From positions 1 through 54,025 of IMG/VR virus record IMGVR_UViG_3300028840_006481: a DNA stretch of 54,025 nucleotides. The stretch is one strand, 5' to 3'. A program made the translations under genes and the position numbers. Position 1 is the stretch's first letter. Each line of letters opens with the position of its first letter. Under the pieces are notes generated by a model that saw only the letters and a program-made list of their open reading frames with translations, did not search any database and was not told where the DNA came from. Below, one piece after another: positions 1-8,518 of this stretch. The stretch is from a virus.

Positions 1-792
1 TTTATACCTGTTCGTGATGGAAAGCGGACGACTGAAATAGACGTCATCCAAGGGCCTGATTACACCGAGACCGATAGTCTTGAGTATCACCGTGATAAGC
101 TTGTTGCCTCGTTAAAAATACCAAAGGCGTACTATGGGTACGGTGGAGAGCCTGTTCAAGGGCAATTGTCCACCCAAGATATCAGGTTTGCTCGTGCTAT
201 TATGCGTATTCAGCGATGCCTAAGAGGTGGGTATCGAAAAGCATGCCGAGTTCACCTTATAGCTATCGGCATGGACCCAGATAAACACGATTATCAAGTA
301 CACATGACTGTTCCGTCGTCGATTCTTGAATTGGCCAGAATGGAAGTCATGAACACCACTGCTGATCTCGCTTCAAGAATGGGCGAGATGGTGGCAACCA
401 AGTGGCTTTTGGTTCACCTTTTCAAGTTTACAGAAGAAGAAGCTGTCAAGGTTATGGAAGAGAAAAACGAGGAGAGGTTGAAGGATGGAGCTGTAGAGGC
501 TCAGATCCAAAAGCTTCAGATGTCTGTAGATGATGAGACAGTTTCTGGTGGAGCTCCAACATTGACAGAAGTTCATCAATTTGATCGGCGTTTATCACAA
601 TTGATCAAAGCTGTCCCTAATTTCGATTGGCGGCGTGAGTTTGAGAAAGGAAATCGTGAGACAGAAAGGCGGGTAAATGAGAAATTTGCCCGATTGTATA
701 GGGAAAACGCGGTGGTCAATAAGCGAATGCGTGAACTGGGCGGATTGCTTGTAGACCTTCGTAAAACGATGCGAGCGGAAGCAAGTTTATAG
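1..792 (+). CDS. Portal vertex protein, C-terminal part (T4 gp20-like)
   Basis: The reading frame is open from base 1, so the gene begins upstream. The visible 263 residues resemble the C-terminal half of T4 gp20-type portals. They include a TEIDVIQGPDYTETDSLEY segment, then KLVASLKIPKAYYGYGGE, and the family-typical STQDIRFARAIMRIQRCL around residue 56, where the portal wing/stem lies. The portal forms the dodecameric DNA entry pore at one capsid vertex and binds terminase and neck. A TTG at 166 could pass for a start but lies inside the conserved block, so it is not the real one. The next genes are head genes in the expected order. Confident as to family; the N-terminus is not seen. Confidence 0.9.
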   Translation, partial: FIPVRDGKRTTEIDVIQGPDYTETDSLEYHRDKLVASLKIPKAYYGYGGEPVQGQLSTQDIRFARAIMRIQRCLRGGYRKACRVHLIAIGMDPDKHDYQVHMTVPSSILELARMEVMNTTADLASRMGEMVATKWLLVHLFKFTEEEAVKVMEEKNEERLKDGAVEAQIQKLQMSVDDETVSGGAPTLTEVHQFDRRLSQLIKAVPNFDWRREFEKGNRETERRVNEKFARLYRENAVVNKRMRELGGLLVDLRKTMRAEASL

Positions 793-878
793 TATCATGT
801 ATGATAACAAGGCTTGACACGCGAGCACTCATAGCCGTAGGCTGCTTTTCGTAAGGAAAGACCTATAATCTGGATGTC

Positions 879-1829
879 ATGGGATCACGAAAGCTAGTAG
901 ATGGTGAATTCCTCTCGAAGTTACTAGAGGGTAGCTACGAGGTGGTAATGGGGCGGGTTGACGAGGCTGTTGCTTTACAACCTGAGCTTTTTGGTGGTGA
1001 CGAAGGTGCCGAAGTTCGAACACTAGGAACGTTCGCCAACCATGCGATTATTCTCAACAATACTGGAGAGTTCTTTCGGGCTAGTTTTTCGTTTAACGAA
1101 GAGACTGGAGAGGTAGAATTTGACAATGTTGAGAGGGTTGATATTCCTGTTCGAGAAGCTTCTGAGTTGAGCGCTGAAGTGAGAAATGAGTCAGTTGGGG
1201 CGGTTAAGGCTCTTCTTGATGGCAACGACGACGAGGTGGACATCCATCTTGGGTCATTGTATGAATTAGTAAGGTCTGGTGTAAAGCTCACCGCAGAAGG
1301 AGTTGAGGACGATTTTATTCAAGCTTCATTTTGTGGCGGTGACTCTGCAAAAGACCCTGAATGGCTCGTTGCGGTACGTGAAAACGAGAAAACCATGGCT
1401 CAATACGTAGGCGCTGAGGCTAACAAAGATTTTCCGAAGCCGAAATTCGATAATTTTATCAACGAAGGTGATAATAGCGATGATCGGCACAGAAAAATAA
1501 TTGAGGCGTCTCTTAGACGCTTACGTGAAAGTCTTCATCGAATGAAAGATAGCATTGCGGTTGCTTGTCGTTTCAATGACGAGTATCGTCTAGAGAGTGA
1601 TTTGGATTCCGCAGTGATCGTCGAAGACTTCATAGAATTTGTTTCTAAATTTGGAGCAGACCTCGATGCTACTATTGGGATCGTCGAAGATGCCATTTCG
1701 GTGTGTAAAGACGGTACGCTAAAGAGCCTTGCACGGGTTCATGATGGAGTGGCGGCGAGGGCAAAAGAAATGGGTCTTGCGGCAGCGTTCTCAGAAAAGT
1801 TCGCTCGTCGTTTCGATCAGCCTCAATAG
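879..1829 (+). CDS. Hypothetical head-region protein (316 aa)
   Basis: No family recognised. The first ~110 residues are mixed beta with a stretch around ANHAIILNNTGEFFRASF that looks like a compact domain. Residues ~200-310 are mostly helical and charged. It lies between the portal and the protease, where T4 keeps its prohead core genes (gp67, gp68), so a prohead core or internal role is possible. Residues 15-18 read LLEG, a match to the gp21 cleavage rule (L/I-x-E before A/G/S), so the protein may be trimmed during maturation. The ATG at 879 is preceded by AAGGAAAG at 853-860, rather far away; an ATG at 874 is in another frame. Confidence 0.7.
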   Translation: MGSRKLVDGEFLSKLLEGSYEVVMGRVDEAVALQPELFGGDEGAEVRTLGTFANHAIILNNTGEFFRASFSFNEETGEVEFDNVERVDIPVREASELSAEVRNESVGAVKALLDGNDDEVDIHLGSLYELVRSGVKLTAEGVEDDFIQASFCGGDSAKDPEWLVAVRENEKTMAQYVGAEANKDFPKPKFDNFINEGDNSDDRHRKIIEASLRRLRESLHRMKDSIAVACRFNDEYRLESDLDSAVIVEDFIEFVSKFGADLDATIGIVEDAISVCKDGTLKSLARVHDGVAARAKEMGLAAAFSEKFARRFDQPQ

Positions 1830-1847
1830 GCAGGGAGGTCGAGGGGA

Positions 1848-2843
1848 ATGTTCAATCGGAAAGATATCAAAGTTCGCCCACTGAGTGAGGAGCTTGAAGG
1901 TATTGGGCTCGATCCAAGCAAGGTCATGGATGACATCGAGCGCAACTCTGGGCTGCTTGAACAACATGCTGGAAGTCCACCGACCTCTGAGGCGGTGCGT
2001 CCACGATTGACAGAAGAAAACGAGAGCTCTGACAATGATGAGCATGATACTTCTGAAGCTGATGACAACGAACAACAGCATGTTGAATGGGATGGCAGTG
2101 ATTTAGAGGAAGACGAAGATCTCGTTTTTCTTGGAGAACGCATGGTTCGCAGAAAGAGGGGTTTCAGAGTTGACCCCAAAACTGGGAAGTTGGTGAAAGT
2201 CACTGTCAAACAAAAGCGCAAAGAGAAGGCAGCCAGAAGAAAGAAAAAAGGTCAACTTCGTGCTGCTGCCAAAATGTACTATAAGCGCAAAAAGGCCAAG
2301 ATCAAAAAGCGCCGTAAACGTCTCTCAAAAGTGGCGAAAAAGGGCTTTATTGTCCGTCAAGAGGGTGTGGCCGCTCAGCTTCAACAGCTCAGAGAAGAGC
2401 TGGAGAACAGCGACACCAACACTGGAGAGGTTTCGCCCCATGAAGAAGCTGCCATTAATGGCGGTTGGCTGGCTTGGCTCCTTGGCGAATGCTTTGAGGC
2501 GATGGGAGACATCGACGCTGGCAATATGCTCTATGCTATGAGCGAGTCAGCAGTGACTCTTTCTGAGGCTATCGAGGCGGCTGGCGGCGAAGTGAGTGAA
2601 GAGCTTCAAAGCAGACTTGCTTCTCTGCTCGAGGGCGTGACAAAAGCTCTTGCGACACATGAAGAAATCGGATCTCCAAGCCTATTTGAATCCATCCAAA
2701 TGGGTGTCGAGAATGGGCTCTACGAGGACGACGAAGAAGACGATGACGAAGACCTTATCAGCGAAGACGATGACGAAGATATTGAACCTGACGAAGACAA
2801 CGATGATAAGGACAACGAAATCGACTTCGAGGATGACGAGTAG
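1848..2843 (+). CDS. Hypothetical head-region protein with basic core and acidic tail (331 aa)
   Basis: No family recognised. Three parts are visible: an acidic N-terminal third, a strongly basic Lys/Arg stretch at about residues 100-165, and, after a helical segment with short hydrophobic runs, a C-terminal tail of about 45 residues that is almost all D and E. Such a charge layout suits a DNA-associated or scaffold-like internal head protein, but this is inference. A GAGGGG site sits just upstream of the ATG. The stop is followed after two bases by the GTG of the next gene, so the two are probably translated together. Confidence 0.7.
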   Translation: MFNRKDIKVRPLSEELEGIGLDPSKVMDDIERNSGLLEQHAGSPPTSEAVRPRLTEENESSDNDEHDTSEADDNEQQHVEWDGSDLEEDEDLVFLGERMVRRKRGFRVDPKTGKLVKVTVKQKRKEKAARRKKKGQLRAAAKMYYKRKKAKIKKRRKRLSKVAKKGFIVRQEGVAAQLQQLREELENSDTNTGEVSPHEEAAINGGWLAWLLGECFEAMGDIDAGNMLYAMSESAVTLSEAIEAAGGEVSEELQSRLASLLEGVTKALATHEEIGSPSLFESIQMGVENGLYEDDEEDDDEDLISEDDDEDIEPDEDNDDKDNEIDFEDDE

Positions 2844-2845
2844 AG

Positions 2846-3067
2846 GTGACGTGGATTCCCGTCGATTGGCTCTTTGAAGCTAGCAGGCTAAGAACCAGAA
2901 GTGGTCGGCGGGAAGCCCTTGGTTTTGGAGGTACGACTCGGGACAAGATTGGATTTGAGAAAAAGGGTAAGCGAAAAATTGTTCCAAAACGGAAGAGACC
3001 AAAACGACGGCTCGGCGATTTGCTTGCCCGCTCTCCTTTTCGATCAAGTGCCATAAGGTCAGGGTGA
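2846..3067 (+). CDS. Small basic protein with protease-site leader (73 aa), probable internal head protein
   Basis: The product is very basic (many K and R after residue 12). It begins MTWIPVDWLFEA, almost the same as the MNWIPLDELFEQ start of the protein at 7977. In both, L9-F10-E11 fits the P3-P1 rule of T4-type prohead protease (L/I-x-E), here followed by A12. Cleavage would leave a ~62-residue basic peptide, like the basic internal proteins of T4 heads. The GTG start is chosen because it gives the shared N-terminus; the SD is weak and translation is probably coupled to the gene ending at 2843. Function beyond this is unknown. Confidence 0.6.
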   Translation: MTWIPVDWLFEASRLRTRSGRREALGFGGTTRDKIGFEKKGKRKIVPKRKRPKRRLGDLLARSPFRSSAIRSG

Positions 3068-3071
3068 ACGG

Positions 3072-4661
3072 ATGGCTACTCTACTCATCGATACAATGCC
3101 TCTTACTTTTGAGTTGCAGGAATCAACTGAAAAAGGAAAGCTTGGCAAGGTTGTTGCTCGTGGTCCATATGCTCGCAGTGATAAGGCGACTGAAAATAAG
3201 CGTCTGTACAGAAAGCATTTGTGGGATCGCGAAATCAACCGAAAACTCGAAGATATGAATATGCGTCGATGCTTTGGTGAGCTCGATCACCCTGCCGATG
3301 GGCGCACCAAGCTACAACGTGTTAGTCATTTACTTACTGGCTTGAATGTCGAGGGCAACGAGGTCATTGGTGAATCTGAAATTCTGGACACTCCAAATGG
3401 TCGTATACTAAAGACTATTATGGAGGCTGGGGCTCAGGTTGGTGTAAGCAGCCGGGGCTATGGTTCAACGAAAACGCTTCCTGATGGAACCGAAGAAGTA
3501 CAAGAGGATTTCAAACTCGATACTTTCGATTTCGTCGCGGACCCTGCTACGCGTTCGGCGTATCCGCAGGTGTTCCATGAGGAGCTACAGCGGATACCAG
3601 AGGGAGAGAATATGCTAACCGTCGAGGAACTAAAGAAAAACTATCCTGGCTTAGTCGAGGAGATGACATCTGGCGTGTTGGCAGAAGCCGAGCGCCGTGT
3701 TGAAGAGCGTTTGACTGAAAAATTTTCTACCGAGCTTCGTCGAAAGATGGAGCAGATTGATGGAGCTGCTGAAGAACGTGTAAGGAGTGAGTACCTGAGT
3801 GATCCAGAGATAGCAGGTGCAAAGCAAGTTCTTGAGCGTATCGCTTCGATGGTAACGAGTTTTGCCAGTCCAGTAGTTCACCAACAAGAGTTGGCGTCGA
3901 GAGATGAGCGTATTGCTAAATTGGAAGGCGATTTAGCTGAGCGTGAACTCGAGGTACAGAAAATCAAAAAAGAACATGATGAGATGGCTGTTATTGCGAA
4001 AGAGGCAGCGTATCGGCTTCATATTGAGCGCAAGATTGCTGGTCATTCTTCGCGTGATGCCATTGTAAAACTCATTGGAAAGATAGACCAATATGACAGC
4101 ATTGAAGCTCTTGATGAACGTATTGAAGTTCTTCAAAAAGAGCTTTCGTCGGCCAAAGACGAACATATTGGTGAAGAAGAAGAAGCCAAGAGCGAACTTC
4201 TCGATAAAATCAGCTCGCTTGAACAGCGTGTTGAGAAGGCCGAAGAACGAGCTGAAGAAGCCAAAAAGAAAATCAAAGAAGCTGATGATCGTACAAGAAA
4301 AGCTCTTGATTTAGCAGAACATGTACAGGTAGCTTCTTACGTTGAAAGCATTATCCAACATCACCCTGATGGTGAAGAACTTCAAGAACTTTGTGAAGGC
4401 GCCAACTCGGTGTCAGAAGTAGATAGAATCGTTCGATCTCATGGGCGCCGTAGCAGCGGCGGTCGTGTTCGTGACGAAGATGAATCTGAAAGAATCCGCG
4501 CTCGTCTTGGGCGTGGAAAACAGCGGTCATTAGAAGAAGATACTTTTGGTGCGCCGCGCAAAAAATCAGGCAATGGCCAGCAAGGCGCTACGCTGGATGA
4601 CTTCGGGCTCACCGAGCAAGAATTCGATGAGCTGGCTGGAACGGGGAATCTGACCTCGTAG
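3072..4661 (+). CDS. Prohead protease-scaffold fusion (T4 gp21-like protease, S80 type)
   Basis: Residues 1-175 form a T4 gp21-type maturation protease. The GELDHP motif puts the catalytic His at 73, GVSSRGYGS puts the catalytic Ser at 126/127, and FDFVADPAT lies near 155, as in the family. Residues 181-529 are a long Glu/Lys-rich coiled-coil like a scaffold or core protein (T4 gp22 role). The join at 175-178 reads IPEG, itself a match to the protease cleavage rule. T4 encodes the two functions as separate genes; here they are one polypeptide of 529 residues. The gene lies directly before the capsid gene. The scaffold part should fill the prohead, and the protease should then cleave scaffold, capsid protein and any leader-bearing cargo. 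Confidence 0.9.
   Translation: MATLLIDTMPLTFELQESTEKGKLGKVVARGPYARSDKATENKRLYRKHLWDREINRKLEDMNMRRCFGELDHPADGRTKLQRVSHLLTGLNVEGNEVIGESEILDTPNGRILKTIMEAGAQVGVSSRGYGSTKTLPDGTEEVQEDFKLDTFDFVADPATRSAYPQVFHEELQRIPEGENMLTVEELKKNYPGLVEEMTSGVLAEAERRVEERLTEKFSTELRRKMEQIDGAAEERVRSEYLSDPEIAGAKQVLERIASMVTSFASPVVHQQELASRDERIAKLEGDLAERELEVQKIKKEHDEMAVIAKEAAYRLHIERKIAGHSSRDAIVKLIGKIDQYDSIEALDERIEVLQKELSSAKDEHIGEEEEAKSELLDKISSLEQRVEKAEERAEEAKKKIKEADDRTRKALDLAEHVQVASYVESIIQHHPDGEELQELCEGANSVSEVDRIVRSHGRRSSGGRVRDEDESERIRARLGRGKQRSLEEDTFGAPRKKSGNGQQGATLDDFGLTEQEFDELAGTGNLTS
3612..4661 (+). CDS. Internal in-frame start for a free scaffold protein
   Basis: Inside the protease-scaffold gene an ATG at 3612 is preceded by AGGGAG at 3601-3606, five bases away, an ideal Shine-Dalgarno layout. 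It is in frame and begins exactly where the coiled-coil scaffold part begins (residue 181). It would make a 349-residue free scaffold, like the nested scaffold Nu3 within phage lambda gene C. That the start is used is inference from site quality and domain position. Confidence 0.5.
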   Translation: MLTVEELKKNYPGLVEEMTSGVLAEAERRVEERLTEKFSTELRRKMEQIDGAAEERVRSEYLSDPEIAGAKQVLERIASMVTSFASPVVHQQELASRDERIAKLEGDLAERELEVQKIKKEHDEMAVIAKEAAYRLHIERKIAGHSSRDAIVKLIGKIDQYDSIEALDERIEVLQKELSSAKDEHIGEEEEAKSELLDKISSLEQRVEKAEERAEEAKKKIKEADDRTRKALDLAEHVQVASYVESIIQHHPDGEELQELCEGANSVSEVDRIVRSHGRRSSGGRVRDEDESERIRARLGRGKQRSLEEDTFGAPRKKSGNGQQGATLDDFGLTEQEFDELAGTGNLTS

Positions 4662-4695
4662 CGCCAAGGGTCAGACGACGGAGGGAAGGTAGGCC

Positions 4696-6198
4696 ATGGA
4701 GGCACGGAATATGAATCTGACCGAAGAAGCAGGAGCACGGAGCATTCGTGATGACAGCTACACTGGTCAGCTTGTTGAAAAGTGGGATCGCTTCTTGAAG
4801 GGAGTCAAGGAGGACTATACCAAAAAATGCATGGCAATGTTGATGGAAAATCAATTCCTCGACATGCGCCGACAGCTCGCCGAGGATACTCTTAGCACAA
4901 ATGCTGGTGTGTATACCAAATACATTTTCCCAGTATTGCGCCGAGTGTTCCCAAATCTCATCGCAAATGAGATTGTGTCCGTCCAACCAATGACTGCACC
5001 TGTTGGAGCCGTGTTCTACTTCGAGTACAAGCACGGACGTTCGAAGGGTGAGACAGTAGCGGGTACTAACCTGATTCAGAATTTTGATGACCAATATTCG
5101 TCAGAAAAAATTCCGAATGAACAGTTGACTCCGATCCTTGCTGGTGGTGAGTGGTTCACAGGTTCTCCTGGCTCAGTTATTCTTCAATACAGCCCAGTTC
5201 GTCCTCTCGATGCGACTGTAGGATATTCGCTCACAGTTGAAGAGTATAACCCAACGACTGAGGCGGTTGTACAGACGGCAGTCGATGACGGAGCTGGTGG
5301 TTTCACTGGCGACGTATTGACTGGCGCTATCAACTATGCCAATGGGCAGATCACAAACTTTACGTTTGATACGATCACAGTGGCTGGTAATTACGTTCGA
5401 GCGACTTACTACTACGACATGGAAGGCAACCGGAATATCCCGGATGTCTACATCGACATCGAATTCGAAACCATTCGAGCACAGACGCGCAAGCTCAAGG
5501 CTCGTTGGTCGAGTGAAGCTGCTGATGACCTGCGTGCATTCCATGGCGTTGATGCCGAGACCGAGCTTGTCTCTGGTATCAGCCAGGAAGTTGCGCTCGA
5601 AATCGATCGAGATATCTTAGGGCAGCTTTTCTTGGCGAGTGCTGGAATTATTCGCACATTTGACTTTACAGTTCCTGCTGGCATCAATGAGCTTGACCAT
5701 ATTCGTTCAGTTATGACTCGGATGAGTGCGGTCAGCTTTGAGATTCATAAGCAGACCTTGAGAGCGCCTGCGAATTGGTACGTAACGAGCCCTGATATCT
5801 CTGCAAAACTGGTACAGCTCCAAACTCATGGTGACTTTAGGCCGCCTTGGGTAAGCGCTCCTGGTAACGTTCAAGGACCGTTTGACGGTGTTGTAGTGCC
5901 GCCAAGTTATGGCCCAATGACGAGCCACCAGGGTATCTTGAGAATGGGTCCGCTCTCCAACAAATGGATGGGCTACCAAGATCCATTTTTCCAGTGGAAT
6001 CAGATGATGCTCGGCCTTAGAGGTCGGAGTTATCTTGACGCTGGATTCGTGTTCAGTCCATACGTGCCATTGCAGATGACTCCAACGTTCCTCGATCCAG
6101 AGGATCAGAGTTATCGCAAAGGAATGCGGACTCGTTATGCGACCAAGCGTTTGCGCGACGAGTGGTTCGGGCGTGTGACGATCACGGGCGGGCTCTGA
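4696..6198 (+). CDS. Major capsid protein (T4 gp23-like)
   Basis: The 500-residue protein has the T4 gp23-type N-terminal block around residues 73-110 (VYTKYIFPVLRRVFPNLIAN followed by EIVSVQPM) and ends with a typical FLDPEDQSYRKGMRTRYATK region. It forms the hexamers of the HK97-fold shell. Residues 61-63 are LAE, next to where gp23 is cut (after E65), so maturation probably removes the first 63 residues, although D rather than A follows. Residues ~150-245 look like an inserted beta-sandwich with a DDGAGGFTGDVLTGAINYANG motif that also recurs in the sheath. A strong GGAGGGAAGG site precedes the ATG. Confidence 0.93.
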   Translation: MEARNMNLTEEAGARSIRDDSYTGQLVEKWDRFLKGVKEDYTKKCMAMLMENQFLDMRRQLAEDTLSTNAGVYTKYIFPVLRRVFPNLIANEIVSVQPMTAPVGAVFYFEYKHGRSKGETVAGTNLIQNFDDQYSSEKIPNEQLTPILAGGEWFTGSPGSVILQYSPVRPLDATVGYSLTVEEYNPTTEAVVQTAVDDGAGGFTGDVLTGAINYANGQITNFTFDTITVAGNYVRATYYYDMEGNRNIPDVYIDIEFETIRAQTRKLKARWSSEAADDLRAFHGVDAETELVSGISQEVALEIDRDILGQLFLASAGIIRTFDFTVPAGINELDHIRSVMTRMSAVSFEIHKQTLRAPANWYVTSPDISAKLVQLQTHGDFRPPWVSAPGNVQGPFDGVVVPPSYGPMTSHQGILRMGPLSNKWMGYQDPFFQWNQMMLGLRGRSYLDAGFVFSPYVPLQMTPTFLDPEDQSYRKGMRTRYATKRLRDEWFGRVTITGGL

Positions 6199-6255
6199 TC
6201 GGCTGCGACTCGATTGATTCAATGGCCCCTCGATGGGTCTTATGTTGAGTAGGCG

Positions 6256-6290
6256 ACGGGAGGGTCGGCGGCGGCTGGCTCTCCCGTTTT
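6256..6290 (+). terminator. Rho-independent terminator after the capsid gene
   Basis: ACGGGAG (6256-6262) pairs with CTCCCGT (6281-6287). The stem extends inward through GU and GC pairs to 6266/6277, and TTTT follows at 6287-6290. It lies in the gap after the capsid gene and would limit readthrough of its abundant transcript. Confidence 0.75.
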
Positions 6291-6306
6291 GATTCAGGGA
6301 GGAGTT

Positions 6307-6729
6307 ATGAAGAGATTCAAGAAAGCTCCAAGGTTTATTGGCAAATCTCTCCCGTTATACGTTGGAGGTGGTGAGAGGCGCATCGGGGACAACGAAATAC
6401 TTGAGGGTGCATATTGGCAGAAATTTGCTGATCAAGGGTTGCTTGTTGCTATTAAAGATGTTGCACCAAAACCTGCACCAAAAAAAGAACAAAAACCTAT
6501 ACCAAAGAAACCAAAACCGAAAAAGGAGTCGAAGCCTGCGCCAAAGAAGTCAGAGTTAAAAAAGGAGTCGAAGCCTGCGCCAAAGAAGTCAGAACCGAAG
6601 CAAAAGTTAGAACCGAAAAAAGAACTCGAACCTGAGCCTGAAAAAGGGACTGCTACAAAATCTACTGCTGATAAAATGGTAAAGGCGATGAGTGGAAAAA
6701 AGACGTCCAAAAAGAAGGACAAGAAGTAA
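6307..6729 (+). CDS. Hypothetical protein with Pro/Lys repeat tail (140 aa)
   Basis: The first ~45 residues form a small globular part (SLPLYVGGGERRIGDNEIL and on) that may be a beta-barrel. The rest is a low-complexity tail of repeated KPAPKKSE-like units, rich in K, P and E, with two nearly identical copies of a KKESKPAPKKSE segment. Such tails are extended and flexible. The ATG at 6307 follows GGGAGGAG at a good distance; an upstream in-frame TTG at 6289 lies in the terminator and is not used. Its place between capsid and neck genes suggests a head or head-tail joining component. Function not known. Confidence 0.6.
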   Translation: MKRFKKAPRFIGKSLPLYVGGGERRIGDNEILEGAYWQKFADQGLLVAIKDVAPKPAPKKEQKPIPKKPKPKKESKPAPKKSELKKESKPAPKKSEPKQKLEPKKELEPEPEKGTATKSTADKMVKAMSGKKTSKKKDKK

Positions 6730-6752
6730 TACGCTTTTGGTGGAGGTGATTT

Positions 6753-7532
6753 ATGACTGACCCTCTCAACAGAAATGATGCCATTGATTGGGTCAAGAGA
6801 TCATTAGGGTGTGGTGCGGTAATCTTGGAGGTTACAGAGTATCATGCTGATGACTCTTTTGATGACGCGTTGAGGTGGTGGATAGGTCGCAAGGGAGTCA
6901 AACGTCATGCTGTTCAGACTGTTACATCTGGCGAGTCATCTTACACTATGCCGGATGATTGCGATGAGGTGTTGAGTGTTTGGTTTCCTGGCGTGCAGTT
7001 AGATGTTATTGCAGCCATCAATCCTTTTGCTTTTATAGATGTCGAGATGCTTCCAGTGGCTTATCAGAGTCTCACTGGGCTACCTGGCGGCTCGTTTTAC
7101 GGAACTCTTCATCAAATGATTGCTCATGCATCGACAGCGCGGCGTATAATTGGGGCTGAACCTGCCTGGGAATATGACAAAGACATCAACACACTTAGCA
7201 TTTATCCGACGAATCATCAAAGCGGTACAGTCATTGCTCGATATGCCAGCACTAAATTGATTACTGAGGACCCAACTCCTCCTGATACAACGCCTGCAAA
7301 TGACTTTAAGAGTCTTCGTTTTCGCGATAGAGATCTTATCCTTCGGTATGCAAGAGCGGCTCTCAAGGTGCGGCTGGGGCGTGTTAGAAGCAAGTACAGC
7401 GAGTGGCCATCGGCTGGCGGTGCAAAAAGCATGGATGGTGAGACGTTGGTTAGCGAAGGACAAGCCGAATGGGATACTCTGACCAATGAGTTGATTGGGC
7501 TTAGCGATCCTGTTCCTTTTGTAGTTGGGTAA
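6753..7532 (+). CDS. Neck protein (T4 gp13-like candidate)
   Basis: The 259-residue protein has features I associate with T4 gp13-type neck proteins of myoviruses. An N-terminal WVKRSLGCGAVILEVTEYHADDSFDDAL-type helical region comes first, followed by a beta-rich middle. The C-terminal block has RDRDLILRYARAALKVRLGR, then a PSAGG turn and GETLVSEGQAEWDTLTNEL. Neck proteins close the portal after DNA packaging and connect head to tail. A strong GGTGGAGGTGAT site precedes the ATG. The gene sits right after the capsid module, as expected. Confidence 0.7.
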   Translation: MTDPLNRNDAIDWVKRSLGCGAVILEVTEYHADDSFDDALRWWIGRKGVKRHAVQTVTSGESSYTMPDDCDEVLSVWFPGVQLDVIAAINPFAFIDVEMLPVAYQSLTGLPGGSFYGTLHQMIAHASTARRIIGAEPAWEYDKDINTLSIYPTNHQSGTVIARYASTKLITEDPTPPDTTPANDFKSLRFRDRDLILRYARAALKVRLGRVRSKYSEWPSAGGAKSMDGETLVSEGQAEWDTLTNELIGLSDPVPFVVG

Positions 7533-7563
7533 GAAAAATAGCTCGAAAGAAAGGAGCAACGTT

Positions 7564-7962
7564 ATGGATATTGAGCGAGTCAACTCGGTGCTTTCTAAGG
7601 CTATTCTTGGTCTTCAGGAAAGCGAGATTGAAACGATGACTGAGGCATTGAATCCTGATGTACCTGTGTTTCAGGTCGTTTTTGCCAAGAGCACCAAAAG
7701 AATGCTTGGGCGAAAGCTCAAGACTCTGAGCCCGGACAGGTGGTATGTTTTTGGTGTTGGTCCTGGTGTTGGCCCTCATGGTGAGCCGGTGAGATTTGGT
7801 CCGTATAAAAGCGAGGATAACGCAAAAAAAGAAGCGAATGCAATGGCCAAAAATGTTGACGGAAGAGTGCTTAAGAAGATAGAGATGAATTTTCAAAAGG
7901 CCATTGGTCGTTTTGCACATTTGGGTAGCAAAATGTCTGGTCCTTCTGAATACGATGTTTAG
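7564..7962 (+). CDS. Leader-family protein 1 (132 aa), predicted capsid-targeted cargo
   Basis: It starts with the leader MDIERVNSVLSKAILGLQES, which recurs in six further genes up to 12251. The leader is amphipathic and ends at M25-T26-E27|A28, close to the gp21 cleavage rule. The remaining ~105 residues form a compact, basic alpha/beta domain (RWYVFGVGPGVGPHGEPVRF then a helix) of unknown family. The ATG at 7564, after GAAAGGAG, is chosen because it gives the family N-terminus. If cleaved, the mature protein would begin ALNPDVPVF. Predicted to be packed in the prohead; this is inference. Confidence 0.65.
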   Translation: MDIERVNSVLSKAILGLQESEIETMTEALNPDVPVFQVVFAKSTKRMLGRKLKTLSPDRWYVFGVGPGVGPHGEPVRFGPYKSEDNAKKEANAMAKNVDGRVLKKIEMNFQKAIGRFAHLGSKMSGPSEYDV

Positions 7963-7976
7963 TAGTTGGGATTGAT

Positions 7977-8501
7977 ATGAATTGGATTCCGCTTGATGAG
8001 CTTTTTGAACAGGCTAAGATTGGCGGTTATCGTGTGCCTACTCCTGCTGAGTTAAAAAAGAAAATCGAGAAAAAGAAAGAAAAGAAGGCAGATGTAAAAC
8101 CACCAAAGAGGAAAGCAAAAAAAGCGGCTCGTGGTGGATTGCGCAAGAAGCCACCAAAGCAGAAACCCAAACCAGGTGGGATAAAGGCCAAGGCTAAAGT
8201 CGATCAGGTGCCTGCTCAGTTGCAGCATTGTGTATTGGCAGTACGAGGAGGCAAGCCAAGCAAGAAAGGCGGAAAGCCTCAAAAAAAACATAGCACTAGG
8301 GCGGCGTGGAACATATGTCGTTGGGCGTTGACGAGGTATGGGTACCTCAAACCCCCCTATAAAAAAGGCGCTAAATTGAGCAGTGTAAGGCAGACTCAAA
8401 AAGGTGTGCGGCGTACGATGAAGCATGCGATGGAACCAGAAGCGCCGGCTAAATACAAACGGTTCAAGGATTTGTTCCGTGAAATCGAGCCAACGGTGTA
8501 G
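7977..8501 (+). CDS. Basic leader-bearing protein with Cys-containing C-terminal domain (174 aa)
   Basis: The start MNWIPLDELFEQAKIGG matches the gene at 2846 and has L9-F10-E11 at the same place, though Q follows instead of A. YRVPTP follows at about residue 19, the same VPxP motif found behind the other leaders. Residues ~27-75 are Lys/Pro-rich. The C-terminal ~100 residues hold two Cys (QLQHCVLAVRGG and RAAWNICRWAL), similar in spacing to small phage domains with a Cys pair. The high positive charge suits DNA binding inside the head. Function not known. Confidence 0.6.
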   Translation: MNWIPLDELFEQAKIGGYRVPTPAELKKKIEKKKEKKADVKPPKRKAKKAARGGLRKKPPKQKPKPGGIKAKAKVDQVPAQLQHCVLAVRGGKPSKKGGKPQKKHSTRAAWNICRWALTRYGYLKPPYKKGAKLSSVRQTQKGVRRTMKHAMEPEAPAKYKRFKDLFREIEPTV

Positions 8502-8518
8502 AAAGGAAGAGGAGAATC

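Noticed and set aside
814-869. TTGACA at 814 and TATAAT at 864 before the gene at 879
   Set aside because: They are 44 bases apart, far too much for one sigma70 promoter, and no fitting partner for either is visible.
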